A stretch of 64,000 nucleotides of DNA from Bombiscardovia apis (GCF_033095945.1 NZ_AP026800.1:186001-250000), one strand, 5' to 3'; shown: positions 38,301 to 50,688, counted from the stretch's first letter. Made by a program: numbers and translations. The notes: generated by a model from the letters alone, not told the origin.

Positions 38301-41037
38301 AGAAAACGGCGATCCAATGAGCGATTCTGAGGATTACAAGCTAGTCATCGACCCGTCTAAGAGCAACCAGACTGGCGCTGATAATCAGGCCTTCCGTCAA
38401 GGCGACCGCGTGGCAGCAGTAGTCAACGCTACTATGCCAGCTAACTTAGCGAGGGTGCCGAACATAGTGCTCTCTGATGATTGGAAGCAGACAGCCAAGA
38501 TTGTGCAGGCTGAGGTTGTGAGCCATATTCGCATCTACGACAAGGATGCAACCACGGCTGAACACTCCACTATCGATGCTATCGACGCTGCCGGCCGGGA
38601 TGTGACCAACGATTTCACGATTACGGTGAACGGTACGGTCGCGACTGCTACTCCCAAGCCTGCTTATGTGGCTAGCTTGCAAGGTATGAGCTCAGCACGC
38701 CAGATTAGTATGCTAATTCCCTTCCAAGTAAAGTTTGACCCAGCAGGTATCCGTAAGGACTACGGCAAGCAGCCCGGCGACCAGCTCGACACTTGCAAGA
38801 ACCCCAACGGGTCGGGCCTAACCAACAAGGGCAAGCAGCAGGCAGGCCACGCGCCTGTGGACACGAACCAGCCTGGCATTTGCGTCACCGTGCCGTCCAT
38901 TCATAAGGATGTTATTGGTGAGTCGAGTCAGGGTGGCAGCCAAGAGAGTATCGATGGCAAAACCGTTATGCCCGGCCAAAAGGTCGAGTACACGGTACGC
39001 GTTGACCCGCTCATTCCTACTAACGATGCTTACGAGGTAACGAAGGTTGCGGTTTCGGATACGTACGATGTGCAGACTGTGCCTGATAAGCAGACCCTAG
39101 AAATCACTGACCTCAACACCGGCCAAGTAATCCCGCGGGCTCAGTGGACAGGTGCATGGGATGATGCTCAGCACAGCTTCACTGCCACCTTCGCCGACAC
39201 TTGGGTGCAGGCAAACTGGCCTAAGGGTTCGCATCCGCGCATTCTGCTTCGTTTTGAAGCAAAGGTCAAAGATGATGCCCCAGCCGATCACACTATCGAC
39301 AACCAGGCATGGCTGACTATTAACAATTCGGTCACGCCTTCAAACAAGGTGAAGAATCGGCCGCCGAAGATTGATCCGATTAAGGAGGATACCCAAAAGG
39401 ATCCCTCTATCAACATTGATGGCAAGACCGCTCTGCTGGGAGACCGCCTGTACTACCGGATTAGTATCGACGCCAGCGACCTTACTGACAGTGCTTATAA
39501 GGTGCAACGCTTGGGTGCTATCGACGACTACGACGAGGCCTACCTCAAGCTCGACGAGCAAGCCATACAAGTGCTTGACCCCGCCGGCGCTGATGTGACC
39601 TCCAAGCTCAATATTCAAGTCAAAGACGGTATCGTATATGCCTTCTTCAAGACCGTAGACACCGAGATACCCGCCACCGGCGAGACCATCAAAGGTGACC
39701 CACAGCCCGCAGACTTGCAGGCTTACAGCACCCAGCAGCTCGACCCCTTGAAAGACCCGGCCATTGACCAAAGCCTGCTGGGTAAGAAATACCAGCTGGT
39801 GCTGCCGGTCACAGTGATACGAGTGAAGGATGGATATACGGTCAAGAACACGGCCAAGCAGATCACCAACAGCCGGGAGAGTGTAACGAACACAGTAGCT
39901 AACCCCCTTAAACCCATCAATCCCAGCAAAGATGTGATAGTAAACGTTGGAGGAGAGAGCGTAAACCATCAGACCATTTACCTGCATAGTCAGTTCCTCT
40001 ACCGCCTGAATTCGTCGGTGCTGCCAGCCAACAGAGCTTATCCAAAAATCACAGATTGGAGCATTGCTGACAAATATGATGCCGAACACGACAAGCCGAC
40101 CGAGCAGTGGGCGGTCTATGCGAATCGCGATATGCACACATCCGACGGCAAACTCCTAGCTAAGCGAGGCGAGCGCATAGGAGGCAAAGGCTTCGACTCA
40201 AGCGCTTTTGGTGGCCAATTGTTTACTTATGCAAACAAAAACGGTGAGCTGATGATAGCGGCAACTGCGCTCTACTTGGATCTGGTTTCACGAGATACGG
40301 GAGAGCAAGCCTGGTCTGCTTACGTGCAATGCACTCGCTACAAGAGCGCTCAAATGGTAAAGAACTGGTTCTTGGAGACCGTAAACGGTGTGCAGCGGCC
40401 TTCGAATGAGGTGGAAACCAAGACTCCGGAGCTCGCAGCTGCTATCACTATCGAGAAGTTCGACCAAGCCAGCGGGCCTATACAGGGAGACCGTAATGAC
40501 CCTGCTGAAGCGCTTGAGAACGCTATCGATGGAACCCCTATTGTATTTCGCATTACGAATACTGGAGATGTGCCCGTGACCGGCTTGCAGTTGCAAGACA
40601 CGACGGTAGCTGGCTCCGGGCAGGTTGAGTATCTGCAATACCCTCAGGATTTCAGCCAGCTGGTGCTCAAACCCGGCGAGCATGTTGACGTTACCGGCGA
40701 GCTCAACGGAGTAGCCGAGGGCGATAGCCATACCAATAGGGCTGGTGCTTCGGGCAAGCCAGTAGTGGACTGCCCAGTGGTAGATGACGACCCTTGGGAT
40801 GACTTACCCGGAGTGCAGCAGGCGGGCGAATGCAAAGGCGAGGAAGTGGTATCGCGGCCAGACGATTGGAACGGTAAGCGCCCACCAGCGCAGCCAGACC
40901 CCCTGCCCTTCACCGGTGCAAACGTGATGATCGTGTGCCTGCTCGGCCTCTCAGCCCTAGGAGCCAGCATTCCGCTCCTACCCAGTATCAGAAGTCGTTT
41001 TCATTCCAGGCCTAGCGCTCAACATGCCTCTCAGTAG
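35320..41037 (+). CDS. Antigen I/II-like LPXTG-anchored giant adhesin
   Basis: A 1905-residue cell-wall-anchored protein. The signal peptide (about 1-38) ends at LPAGAAFA, followed by a Gly-rich spacer. Residues ~45-485 are an N-terminal region I cannot assign. Four tandem ~165-residue repeats follow (about 490-1160), each opening with a DKVW/DKSW motif and the first three closing in SETWGDxxVPTNDPPVFV. Then come three domains resembling the C-terminal (C1-C3) isopeptide-stabilised domains of streptococcal antigen I/II: about 1188-1350, 1356-1530 and 1537-1700. The clues are SIDGKTVMPGQKVEYTVRV, NIDGKTALLGDRLYYRIS and SVNHQTIYLHSQFLYRLNSSVLPANRAYP. A DUF11-like domain, the sortase motif LPFTG (1862-1866), a hydrophobic helix and a basic tail end the protein. 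It probably mediates adhesion; the receptor is unknown. CAGGAG precedes the start. Confidence 0.85.
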   Translation: MVKGKLGRLAHAKAWAGGVAAVVSLAVMLPAGAAFAGIGTGGGGVIGGGGGPGPTGDLLYLNDNTTIMNDPATWTPEQGWGDGSINYSISQIEAGFGKPFSPASRDAIVRSCRAAVSNAIADKSNGPATKARVVGIAATLSDSTIPGQIVTWGDNKTDFTNRFEANWAGMNPASSLKGWSAGELNAGHDSMRNQIQAVAGQPSNICMAYNEYQPPKPEYHLTVETEQQGGFPTAGGTQAVSDKIIAHASTAIREDVNGTSTLVWAGYNGAPARSVSKPARIHNDGVSAGPSFTPADFGWQVWPAGKFGYRLDVPKQGQMDAAVSLDENAPGESWLPHPPAPRKTLWNADNASPITNPNAIVVNGVPYVARISAQTAGSNNFWMYEVITDPDVFIGAADRDDVSKVKVTDAAGGPQVAQISIDRSQAGQVIVKAHPADGQPRELTLHVPTYPKATGRRDVVKDDSKSCWSGDNVNCLAGDHREITKVPPAPDKVWTVDEAGALVVADPGHTNNAGKDNKTFIPGSPITAVVNGRIPAGLTGDMAAYTLTDDWTNAAQYVDFSDRSKVKVYVDGVNRTSDFTITIAGTKTIAKAKPSMLAGTAHLSADKIVKLVISGKVKDVSAPAGQRLTNSGSETWGDETVPTNDPPVFVRTPDPNKVWVLDNAGGLAAQDEGKTSAKGKDNRVFVPGDAISSVVNGRLPQGLAANLSNYAISDDWSAAAQYVDFSDASKAKVYVDGVDRTGDFSIAVSGTKTIATAKPAILGATENLQADKVVKLIISGTVKDADVPDGVTFTNSGSETWGDKSVPTNDPPVFVRSPKPDKVWVLERAGALSAADPNHTNTVGEDTKVFLTGDEVGGVVNGKLPKGLAKDLDSYVIADDWTPAAPYVDFSNVSKTRVFIDGVDRTGDFTIKVQGTTTIATAKPAVLSGTENLPTDKMVKLYIGGTFKDATRTNGKLVQLTNKGYEQWNKKKVPTNEPPVFVWTPNPDKSWVGLENGDPMSDSEDYKLVIDPSKSNQTGADNQAFRQGDRVAAVVNATMPANLARVPNIVLSDDWKQTAKIVQAEVVSHIRIYDKDATTAEHSTIDAIDAAGRDVTNDFTITVNGTVATATPKPAYVASLQGMSSARQISMLIPFQVKFDPAGIRKDYGKQPGDQLDTCKNPNGSGLTNKGKQQAGHAPVDTNQPGICVTVPSIHKDVIGESSQGGSQESIDGKTVMPGQKVEYTVRVDPLIPTNDAYEVTKVAVSDTYDVQTVPDKQTLEITDLNTGQVIPRAQWTGAWDDAQHSFTATFADTWVQANWPKGSHPRILLRFEAKVKDDAPADHTIDNQAWLTINNSVTPSNKVKNRPPKIDPIKEDTQKDPSINIDGKTALLGDRLYYRISIDASDLTDSAYKVQRLGAIDDYDEAYLKLDEQAIQVLDPAGADVTSKLNIQVKDGIVYAFFKTVDTEIPATGETIKGDPQPADLQAYSTQQLDPLKDPAIDQSLLGKKYQLVLPVTVIRVKDGYTVKNTAKQITNSRESVTNTVANPLKPINPSKDVIVNVGGESVNHQTIYLHSQFLYRLNSSVLPANRAYPKITDWSIADKYDAEHDKPTEQWAVYANRDMHTSDGKLLAKRGERIGGKGFDSSAFGGQLFTYANKNGELMIAATALYLDLVSRDTGEQAWSAYVQCTRYKSAQMVKNWFLETVNGVQRPSNEVETKTPELAAAITIEKFDQASGPIQGDRNDPAEALENAIDGTPIVFRITNTGDVPVTGLQLQDTTVAGSGQVEYLQYPQDFSQLVLKPGEHVDVTGELNGVAEGDSHTNRAGASGKPVVDCPVVDDDPWDDLPGVQQAGECKGEEVVSRPDDWNGKRPPAQPDPLPFTGANVMIVCLLGLSALGASIPLLPSIRSRFHSRPSAQHASQ
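36787..38780 (+). repeat. Four tandem ~495-bp repeats in the adhesin gene
   Basis: Repeat units begin at about 36787, 37281, 37776 and 38278 (spacing 494, 495 and 502 bp). The first three are closely related, including VVNGRLP/KLP, a conserved DDWT(N/P)AA-YVDF stretch, VDRTGDF and TKTIATAKP. The fourth has diverged. Near-identical units make unequal crossing-over, and so length variation between strains, likely. Confidence 0.85.
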
Positions 41038-41049
41038 GCCCCAATCTGA

Positions 41050-41085
41050 GGTGTTGGCACTCACTTACGTGCCAACACCGTTCTA
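41050..41085 (+). terminator. Terminator after adhesin gene
   Basis: GGTGTTGGCAC (41050-41060) and GTGCCAACACC (41069-41079) pair perfectly over 11 bp around an 8-base loop, followed by GTTCTATC. Confidence 0.75.
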
Positions 41086-41222
41086 TCAGTAATTGCAAAC
41101 TCAGTTAGTGGTCGGTTAAACTGAATACTAATAGTTAAGCGGCATTGTGGCTGGAATATATTCAAGACAATCGCAAAAGTAGGGTAAGCGAGACGCATTA
41201 GAGTTGTTAGATGGAGGGGCTT

Positions 41223-41678
41223 ATGCGGGGGTTTCAATACAATCAGTGCTTGCGATTGCTGAGCGTTATTGCTTTGCTGGCTGTTCTCTTGTTGACATTG
41301 TCAGCATGTGCTGGCTCTTCAGCTCCGCTGCCGTCGCCAACTGCTTCTGCAATTGCGAGTCCTGAAACTGGCGCTAATCAGCGAGGCCCCGATACTGAGC
41401 AGACTGCCAACATGAAGGATGAGCACAGCCTGTCTTGGCAGACCTACGAAGTAGTGTCTCCCACAACGCTGCGTATTCCATTCGTCGGGAACGGAGACAG
41501 TCGTTGCTATGGCTTCCGCGCCACAGTTGAGGAGACTCCGAAGGAGGTGCGTATCCGTCTCTTGAGTGGTACCCTGCCCAAAGCCCCACGTGCGTGCACG
41601 CTTCCGGCTCTTCATAGTACTTTACTCGTGCAGCTCAAGGCACCTCTATCTGACCGGGTAGTTTATGCCGTGGAATAA
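41223..41678 (+). CDS. Small lipoprotein of unknown function
   Basis: About 151 residues from ATG 41223 (GGAGG five bases upstream; an ATG four codons earlier is possible). A signal peptide with lipobox LSAC is followed by a Ser/Pro/Ala-rich spacer. The C-terminal half is a compact domain with two Cys (SRCYGFRA and RACTLPAL) that could form a disulfide. No family was recognised. It lies between the adhesin and the initiator tRNA. Confidence 0.75.
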   Translation: MRGFQYNQCLRLLSVIALLAVLLLTLSACAGSSAPLPSPTASAIASPETGANQRGPDTEQTANMKDEHSLSWQTYEVVSPTTLRIPFVGNGDSRCYGFRATVEETPKEVRIRLLSGTLPKAPRACTLPALHSTLLVQLKAPLSDRVVYAVE

Positions 41679-41833
41679 GGCTAAATCTTACAAGGGGCAG
41701 ACAGATATAGAGACTGTATGATTTTTTCATATCAACAGCAACAGTCGTTAATGGGAGGGGGTAATGGGCAGCGCTTGCAAATCGATGTAATGGTGTTATT
41801 GATTCTTAGCCAAGAGTAAGCCTCTGCTAGCAG

Positions 41834-41873
41834 AGAAAAGAAAAAGCCCGGAACCTTAGTGATTCCGGGCTTA
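41834..41873 (-). terminator. Terminator after initiator tRNA
   Basis: Read leftward, AAGCCCGGAA (41872-41863) and TTCCGGGCTT (41853-41844) form a 10-bp stem followed by TTTCTTTTC. It directly follows the tRNA. Confidence 0.85.
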
Positions 41874-41874
41874 T

Positions 41875-41951
41875 TGGTAGCGGGGTCAGGATTTGAACCT
41901 GAGACCTCTGGGTTATGAGCCCAGCGAGCTACCGAGCTGCTCCACCCCGCG
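41875..41951 (-). tRNA. Initiator tRNA-fMet (anticodon CAT)
   Basis: The cloverleaf CGCGGGGTGGAGCAGCTCGG to CTCATAA to GGTTCAAATCC to CCCCGCTA is read leftward. The unpaired C1:A72 end and three consecutive G:C pairs below the anticodon loop (GGG/CCC around CTCATAA) are the marks of the initiator tRNA. The CCA end is encoded (41875-41877). Confidence 0.97.
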
Positions 41952-41976
41952 ACGGCTGCCGTAAGCAGCTCTATCA

Positions 41977-42004
41977 ACTATAGGGATTTGCGCTCGATTG
42001 TCAA
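41977..42004 (-). promoter_or_regulatory. Sigma70-type promoter of the initiator tRNA
   Basis: Reading leftward, -35 TTGACA (42004-41999) and -10 TATAGT (41982-41977) are 16 bases apart, 25 bp upstream of the tRNA 5' end. The match to consensus is near perfect. In the rest of 42005-42240 only the atpB ribosome-binding site and a lone TATAGT (42205) were noted. Confidence 0.85.
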
Positions 42005-42240
42005 ATTACGGCCGTGGCGAAACGCCGAAGGAAGGGTTTTTGATGTTGACTCTTGCATGTCGATTTACAAAAAGTTGCGAATCGGTGTAATTTAATCCGA
42101 TGGCTGCGGTTTGCTATCCGGTCTGCTTGAGCCTAGACTGGCAGGGCTTGGATGCGAGTTCAGCGTAACGATGTGACGAAAAGCACAATGGCGACGTCTG
42201 GCGGTATAGTAAACGTTATTGCCATTTCAGGAGGCGGTAG

Positions 42241-43390
<1,150 letters not shown>

Positions 43391-43495
43391 TGATGAATCG
43401 GCTCAAGCTGCAGCTGCTGAAAGCAAGCGGGCAGTAAGGGCTAGATGTTAGTAACAAGCGAGTTTTAAGGCAGATAATACAGAAAGGAGACGCCG

Positions 43496-44038
43496 ATGAA
43501 GTCCAGCATGGCTAGCGGGGGTATTGAACTCTTTATTCCCAAGACCTATGACATTTTCTGGTCACTGGTCATTCTCATCATTCTTGCGCTCTTCTTCTAC
43601 AAGTTCTTCATGCCCAAGTTCCAAGCCATTTTCGACGAACGTGCAGCCAAGATCGAAGGCGGCATTGAGAAGGCGAAGAAGGCTCAGGAAGCTGCCGATC
43701 AGGCGAAGAAGTCGTATGAGGACCAGCTCAACCAAGCTAGGGTCGAGGCATCGAAGATTCGAGACGATGCAAGGGCTGAGGCCTCTCACATCGTGGCCGA
43801 TTCCCGCACTCGCGCCGAGAGCGAAGCCCAGCAGATTACGGCCAACGCTCAGCGCTCGATTGAGTCTCAGCAGCAGCAAGCCCTAGTGTCGCTCAAGAGT
43901 GAGGTTGGCACACTTGCCACTGCTCTGGCGGGCAAGATTCTGGGCTCTCAACTGCAAGACAGCTCGGTGCAGTCTTCAATGATTGATTCGTTGATAGACG
44001 ATGCCAGCAAGCAGGATGCAAGCAAGTCGAAGGCATGA
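43496..44038 (+). CDS. atpF: F0F1 ATP synthase subunit b
   Basis: A 180-residue peripheral-stalk subunit: one N-terminal membrane helix (about 17-37, FWSLVILIILALFFYKFFMP) and a long charged coiled-coil (about 45-150) that holds the F1 head. ATG 43496 follows AAGGAGA; an internal ATG four codons on is also possible. Confidence 0.95.
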   Translation: MKSSMASGGIELFIPKTYDIFWSLVILIILALFFYKFFMPKFQAIFDERAAKIEGGIEKAKKAQEAADQAKKSYEDQLNQARVEASKIRDDARAEASHIVADSRTRAESEAQQITANAQRSIESQQQQALVSLKSEVGTLATALAGKILGSQLQDSSVQSSMIDSLIDDASKQDASKSKA

Positions 44039-44098
44039 TGACAGGTAGAGTGACCCCGCGGATGGCAGCGGACAAGCAATACACGAGGAGGAGGTGAC

Positions 44099-44926
44099 AT
44101 GCGAGGAGAAGCATCGCTGGTCTCAGACCAAAAGGCGCGCTTAATTTTTGCTCCTCTTCTGAGTAAGGAGGGTGTAGGCGCGCTCGATATAGCTCAGGAG
44201 CTTTTCAGCTTCGTGACTCTGCTCGATACGTATCCGCGCTTAGAGCGGGCACTGACCGACCCCTCTCGACCTCAGACTGACAAGAGCCGGGTGGTCGACG
44301 ATTTGCTTGACGGCAAGGCTCACGACCTGACTATCGCTATTTTGCGTGATTTGTCGAGTCGCCACTGGAGTAAGGTCATGCACATCGCAAACGCAGTCGA
44401 AGATATGGCTGTTGACGCGCTGACCTATTACACAGATGCCGTAGACCAGACTTCTGCGGTGGCGGGCGAATTAGCGCAGGTGTATTCCGCACTTATCGAC
44501 CATCCCATCGTGCTCTTCCGGCTTTCGGACGAGTACAGCGAGCCCCAGGCGCGCGTGGCATTGATAGACGAGCTCTTAGAGGGGAAGGGCTTGCTGCCAG
44601 TGACTATGCAGCTGGTGGAACATGCGACTCGCGATTTGCGCGGTCGTCGTTTCCTCCACACCGTTGATTGGCTCGTAGACCGGTTCTCGACTCACATGCA
44701 CGAGACGATGGTGACGGTGGTGACTGCAGTGCCACTGACCCACGAGCAGATGGTCAAGGTCGTAGACGTGTATTCCAAGAAGTTGGGCCACGCGGTCCAC
44801 GTCAACGCGATTGTAAACCCAGAGGTTATCGGAGGCATGCGCGTGGAATACGGCTCTGAGGTGACCGATAATACCGTACTGACTCAGCTCAAGCAGTTGA
44901 AACGGCAGATGGCCGTCTCAAGCTGA
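44099..44926 (+). CDS. atpH: F0F1 ATP synthase subunit delta
   Basis: 275 residues, longer than the ~180-residue delta of many bacteria but normal for actinobacteria. The C-terminal half contains the conserved LTHEQMVKVVDVYSKKLGHAVHVNAIVNPEVIGGMRVEYGSEVTD. It links the stator b subunit to F1 alpha. GAGGAGGAGG lies just upstream. Confidence 0.95.
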   Translation: MRGEASLVSDQKARLIFAPLLSKEGVGALDIAQELFSFVTLLDTYPRLERALTDPSRPQTDKSRVVDDLLDGKAHDLTIAILRDLSSRHWSKVMHIANAVEDMAVDALTYYTDAVDQTSAVAGELAQVYSALIDHPIVLFRLSDEYSEPQARVALIDELLEGKGLLPVTMQLVEHATRDLRGRRFLHTVDWLVDRFSTHMHETMVTVVTAVPLTHEQMVKVVDVYSKKLGHAVHVNAIVNPEVIGGMRVEYGSEVTDNTVLTQLKQLKRQMAVSS

Positions 44927-44977
44927 AATCAGCGAAGGTATGACAGACTTGAACAAGAACAACAATAAGGAGTGATC

Positions 44978-46621
44978 ATGGCAGAATTGACCATTGATCC
45001 CGCCGCGGTACGTAAGGCGCTCGACGATTTCGTTGAGTCTTACCAGCCGTCGGACACGCCCACTCAGGAAGTTGGGCATGTGCGCACAGCTGGCGATGGC
45101 ATTGCGCACGTGGAGGGACTGCCTGGTTGCATGGCCAACGAGCTGCTGACCTTTGAGGACGGCACGCTTGGTTTGGCTTTCAACCTTGACGCTCGCGAGA
45201 TCGGCGTGGTTATCCTCGGCGACTTCGCAGGCATTGAGGAAGGCCAGGAAGTCCGCAGGACGGGCGAGGTGCTCTCAGTGCCGGTTGGAGACGGCTATTT
45301 GGGCCGCACAGTCAACCCGCTGGGCCAGCCAATCGACGGCTTGGGCGAGATTAAGACTGAGGGCAGGCGCATTTTGGAAGCTCAGGCTCCCGACGTGATG
45401 CACCGCCACCCAGTAGACGAGCCTATGGCGACTGGTATTAAGGCAATCGACGCCATGACGCCAATCGGCCGCGGCCAGCGCCAGCTCATTATTGGCGACC
45501 GCCAGACCGGTAAGACTGCTATTGCACTCGACACGATCATCAACCAGAAGGCCAACTGGGAGTCCGGTGACCCCGACAAGCAGGTGCGTTGCATTTACGT
45601 AGCAATCGGCCAGAAGGGCTCCACTATCGCCTCCGTGCGTTCTTCCCTAGAAGATGCTGGCGCTATGGAGTACACCACAATCGTGGCTTCTCCCGCCTCT
45701 GATTCGGCAGGTTTTAAGTACATCGCTCCTTACACCGGCTCGGCTATCGGCCAGCACTGGATGTACAACGGCAAGCATGTACTGATTGTCTTTGACGATT
45801 TGAGCAAGCAAGCTGAGGCTTACCGCTCCATCTCCTTGCTGCTGCGTCGTCCGCCGGGGCGTGAGGCTTACCCTGGCGATGTGTTCTACTTGCATTCTCG
45901 CTTGCTGGAACGCTGTGCTAAGGTCTCCGATGACTTGGGCGGCGGCTCGATGACCGGTTTGCCGATTATCGAAACTAAGGCTAACGACGTCTCGGCTTAC
46001 ATTCCGACCAATGTGATTTCCATCACCGACGGTCAGATCTTCCTGCAGTCCGACCTCTTCAATGCCAACCAGCGCCCCGCTGTGGACGTCGGCATCTCGG
46101 TCTCTCGCGTCGGTGGCGCGGCCCAGACCAAGGCTTTGAAGAAGGTTTCGAGCACTCTTAAGATCTCGTTGGCCCAGTACCGCTCGCTGCAGTCCTTCGC
46201 TATGTTCGCCTCCGATTTGGATGCGGCTTCCAAGGCTCAGCTCACTCGTGGTGCCCGCCTGACCGAGCTCTTAAAGCAGCCCCAGTTCACTCCTTACCCG
46301 ATGGAAAATCAGGTAGTTTCGGTTTGGATTGGTACACACGGCAAGCTCGACGAACTCGACTTGGAAGACGTGCTGCCCTTCGAGCAGGGTCTCTTAGACT
46401 ACTTGGATCACAACACCGATATCTTGAAGACTATCCGCGAAACCGGCGATTTCACTGCCGACACGGAGCAGGCTTTGGACCAGGCGACTGATGCCTTTGC
46501 GAAGACCTTTGTAACCAAGCAAGGCAAGACCTTGGATGGTTCCGATGTCAGCGAAGAGCCTCAAGAGATTCCCGTTGAGCAAGAGAAGCTCGTCGCGCAG
46601 TCGAAGGCGGGGGAGCGGTAA
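44978..46621 (+). CDS. atpA: F0F1 ATP synthase subunit alpha
   Basis: A 547-residue non-catalytic nucleotide-binding subunit of the F1 hexamer. The P-loop GDRQTGKT is at residues 173-180, and the family signature around [14 protein letters not shown] is present. AAGGAGT precedes ATG 44978; the upstream GTG at 44972 is not needed. Confidence 0.97.
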   Translation: MAELTIDPAAVRKALDDFVESYQPSDTPTQEVGHVRTAGDGIAHVEGLPGCMANELLTFEDGTLGLAFNLDAREIGVVILGDFAGIEEGQEVRRTGEVLSVPVGDGYLGRTVNPLGQPIDGLGEIKTEGRRILEAQAPDVMHRHPVDEPMATGIKAIDAMTPIGRGQRQLIIGDRQTGKTAIALDTIINQKANWESGDPDKQVRCIYVAIGQKGSTIASVRSSLEDAGAMEYTTIVASPASDSAGFKYIAPYTGSAIGQHWMYNGKHVLIVFDDLSKQAEAYRSISLLLRRPPGREAYPGDVFYLHSRLLERCAKVSDDLGGGSMTGLPIIETKANDVSAYIPTNVISITDGQIFLQSDLFNANQRPAVDVGISVSRVGGAAQTKALKKVSSTLKISLAQYRSLQSFAMFASDLDAASKAQLTRGARLTELLKQPQFTPYPMENQVVSVWIGTHGKLDELDLEDVLPFEQGLLDYLDHNTDILKTIRETGDFTADTEQALDQATDAFAKTFVTKQGKTLDGSDVSEEPQEIPVEQEKLVAQSKAGER

Positions 46622-46624
46622 ACT

Positions 46625-49065
<2,441 letters not shown>

Positions 49066-49067
49066 TC

Positions 49068-49358
49068 ATGCCTGCCTCCAAGAACACCATGCAGGTGAAC
49101 GTGGTAGCGACTGACCGGCCTATCTGGTCTGGTCAGGCGCGGTCTGCCACGATTCCCGCTACCCAAGGTGCTATGGGCATTTTGCCCGACCATCAGCCGA
49201 TTCTGACTCTTGTAAAAAAGGGCACGGTCACGGTGGTAGGCACTGACGGCAAGCGATCTAACTTCGAGGTGGACGACGGCTTTGTGTCGTTTGACTCCAA
49301 CAAGTTGACGATTGCTGTAGAACATTGCACCGACGACCAGGCTTCTGCCAATCAGTGA
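49068..49358 (+). CDS. atpC: F0F1 ATP synthase subunit epsilon
   Basis: A 96-residue beta-sandwich subunit that joins the rotor to the c-ring (GALGILPDHQPILT-type motif, here GAMGILPDHQPILT). It lacks most of the C-terminal regulatory helices found in longer epsilon subunits. It begins 3 bp after atpD, so it is coupled to it. Confidence 0.94.
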   Translation: MPASKNTMQVNVVATDRPIWSGQARSATIPATQGAMGILPDHQPILTLVKKGTVTVVGTDGKRSNFEVDDGFVSFDSNKLTIAVEHCTDDQASANQ

Positions 49359-49364
49359 GGTTTT

Positions 49365-50090
49365 GTGCGCATACTGGTAGCCGATTGTTCAGCCCAATAC
49401 TCGGGGCGGCTCAACGCGAGCCTGCCCCGAGCCAAGCGGGTGCTGTTGATTAAAGCAGACTCCTCCTGCCTTATTTTCTCCGAAATTGGCTCCTATAAGC
49501 CTCTCAATTGGATGTGTGCTCCCTGCACTATCAAAGAGTTTGAGCCCGATGCTGACGGTGAGGATAGTGCCCTGCCTACAGTTGAAGGCGACGATGCTGG
49601 AGTGCAAAAAATCCTGCGAGTGAGCGCCAGCAAATCAAGCGATGTGCTCACTATTACCTTGTACGAGGTCTATTCTGACCAGTCTTTTGAGTTGGGGCAA
49701 GATCCTGGCTTGGTGAAAGACGGTGTCGAAGACCACCTTCAGTATTATTTGGCCCAGCAGATTGAGCGCATTGGTGAGGGCGCTAAGCTGGTGCGCCGTG
49801 AGTTCCCAACGGCCGTTGGTCCTGTCGACATTATGGCTATCGACGGCGAGGGTCAGCACGTGGCCATTGAAATCAAGCGCAACGGTGGTATTGACGGCGT
49901 TGAGCAGCTCACCCGCTACGTTGAGCTCCTGAACCGCGATCCGTTGCTGGCTCCGGTCCGTGGCATGTTCGCTGCTCAAACCATTACCCCCCAGGCGCGT
50001 GTCTTGGCTGAAGACCGTGGTTTTGAATGCCTGATTCTCGATTATGAAGAGATGAAGGGTGCCGAGAGCGGCGAAATTACTCTCTTCTAA
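49365..50090 (+). CDS. nucS: Mismatch-specific endonuclease NucS
   Basis: A 241-residue enzyme that cuts both strands at mismatches in the non-canonical actinobacterial mismatch-repair pathway. The N-terminal DNA-binding domain opens MRILVADCSAQYSGRL. The C-terminal RecB-like nuclease has Asp155 (GPVDIMAID) and Glu169/Lys171 (VAIEIKRNGGIDGVEQL), followed by QLTRY. The last residues GEITLF resemble a beta-clamp-binding motif. The GTG start lies 7 bp after atpC, the usual actinobacterial arrangement. Mutations in this pathway raise mutation rates, which matters for the homopolymer-containing genes in this window, though slippage in long tracts may escape NucS. Confidence 0.95.
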   Translation: MRILVADCSAQYSGRLNASLPRAKRVLLIKADSSCLIFSEIGSYKPLNWMCAPCTIKEFEPDADGEDSALPTVEGDDAGVQKILRVSASKSSDVLTITLYEVYSDQSFELGQDPGLVKDGVEDHLQYYLAQQIERIGEGAKLVRREFPTAVGPVDIMAIDGEGQHVAIEIKRNGGIDGVEQLTRYVELLNRDPLLAPVRGMFAAQTITPQARVLAEDRGFECLILDYEEMKGAESGEITLF

Positions 50091-50094
50091 GGTT

Positions 50095-50130
50095 CTGCGC
50101 AGATCGGAGCACAACCGGTCTGCGCAGTTT
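50095..50130 (+). terminator. Terminator of the atp-nucS unit
   Basis: CTGCGCAGATCGG (50095-50107) and CCGGTCTGCGCAG (50115-50127) pair with one G-T over 13 bp, followed by TTT. Confidence 0.8.
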
Positions 50131-50249
50131 CCAAACATAAAATGTGAGCTATTACGCATTCTTTTTTGAGCGTATGGCTATAGCCCACGGTCTCCATAAG
50201 CCACTAAATATAGGGGTTCGCCCCGAGACACGCCACTATCAATTGTGGT

Positions 50250-50304
50250 TTTACCTTATCCCTGACTTTGTGTAGAGTACAGGAAGACCCGCTAGCTGAG
50301 GGTC
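50250..50304 (+). promoter_or_regulatory. Promoter region of nrdH with inverted repeat
   Basis: -35 TTTACC (50250-50255) and -10 TAGAGT (50273-50278) are 17 bases apart. An inverted repeat GACCC (50286-50290) / GGGTC (50300-50304) follows near the likely start point and could be a regulator site. A sequence match to the NrdR box was not evident. Confidence 0.45.
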
Positions 50305-50355
50305 GTCTACTTTGCTGAATGAGCTCAGTATTATCAAGGGAATTAGGAGAACATC

Positions 50356-50601
50356 ATGTCCGTCACGGTCTACACCAAGACTCATTGCCCCCAGTGCGAT
50401 GCCACCAAGCGTCAGTTGACCAAGCTGGGTGTGGACTTCGATGTAGTAGACCTGACTTCCAACCCCAGCAAGATTGAGGACTTCCTAGCTCAGGGCTTCA
50501 AGCAGACCCCTATCGTGGTCACTGACGAAGCTTCTTGGAGTGGTTACCGTCCGGACATGATTAAGCAGACCGCCCAGCAGAGCGCAACGGTCAACGCCTG
50601 A
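50356..50601 (+). CDS. nrdH: NrdH-type glutaredoxin-like redoxin
   Basis: An 81-residue thiol carrier. The redox-active motif CPQC is at residues 11-14, and the C-terminal SGYRPDMI (about residues 61-70) is the NrdH signature that fits thioredoxin reductase. It normally reduces the class Ib ribonucleotide reductase NrdEF. Here no nrdI, nrdE or nrdF follows; the gene stands alone between its promoter and a strong terminator. TAGGAG precedes the start. Confidence 0.92.
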   Translation: MSVTVYTKTHCPQCDATKRQLTKLGVDFDVVDLTSNPSKIEDFLAQGFKQTPIVVTDEASWSGYRPDMIKQTAQQSATVNA

Positions 50602-50651
50602 GTGCCAGCGACTGAACTAGCCGGCAAGGTTGAGCTCAGCACTTCGTAACA

Positions 50652-50688
50652 AGTGAGGCCCGGAAGCAGAACGCTTCCGGGCCTCACT
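50652..50688. terminator. Bidirectional terminator between nrdH and the FKBP gene
   Basis: A perfect 16-bp stem (AGTGAGGCCCGGAAGC at 50652-50667 and its complement at 50673-50688) with a 5-base loop, one of the strongest in the window. Confidence 0.9.

Noticed and set aside
36787..38780. CRISPR or other short-spacer array in the adhesin repeats
   Set aside because: The units are ~495 bp, in-frame protein repeats without spacers. No CRISPR array or cas gene was seen anywhere in the window.
49365..49400. nucS start at a later ATG
   Set aside because: The first ATG downstream would remove the conserved MRILVADCSAQYSGRL N-terminus; GTG 49365 was kept.
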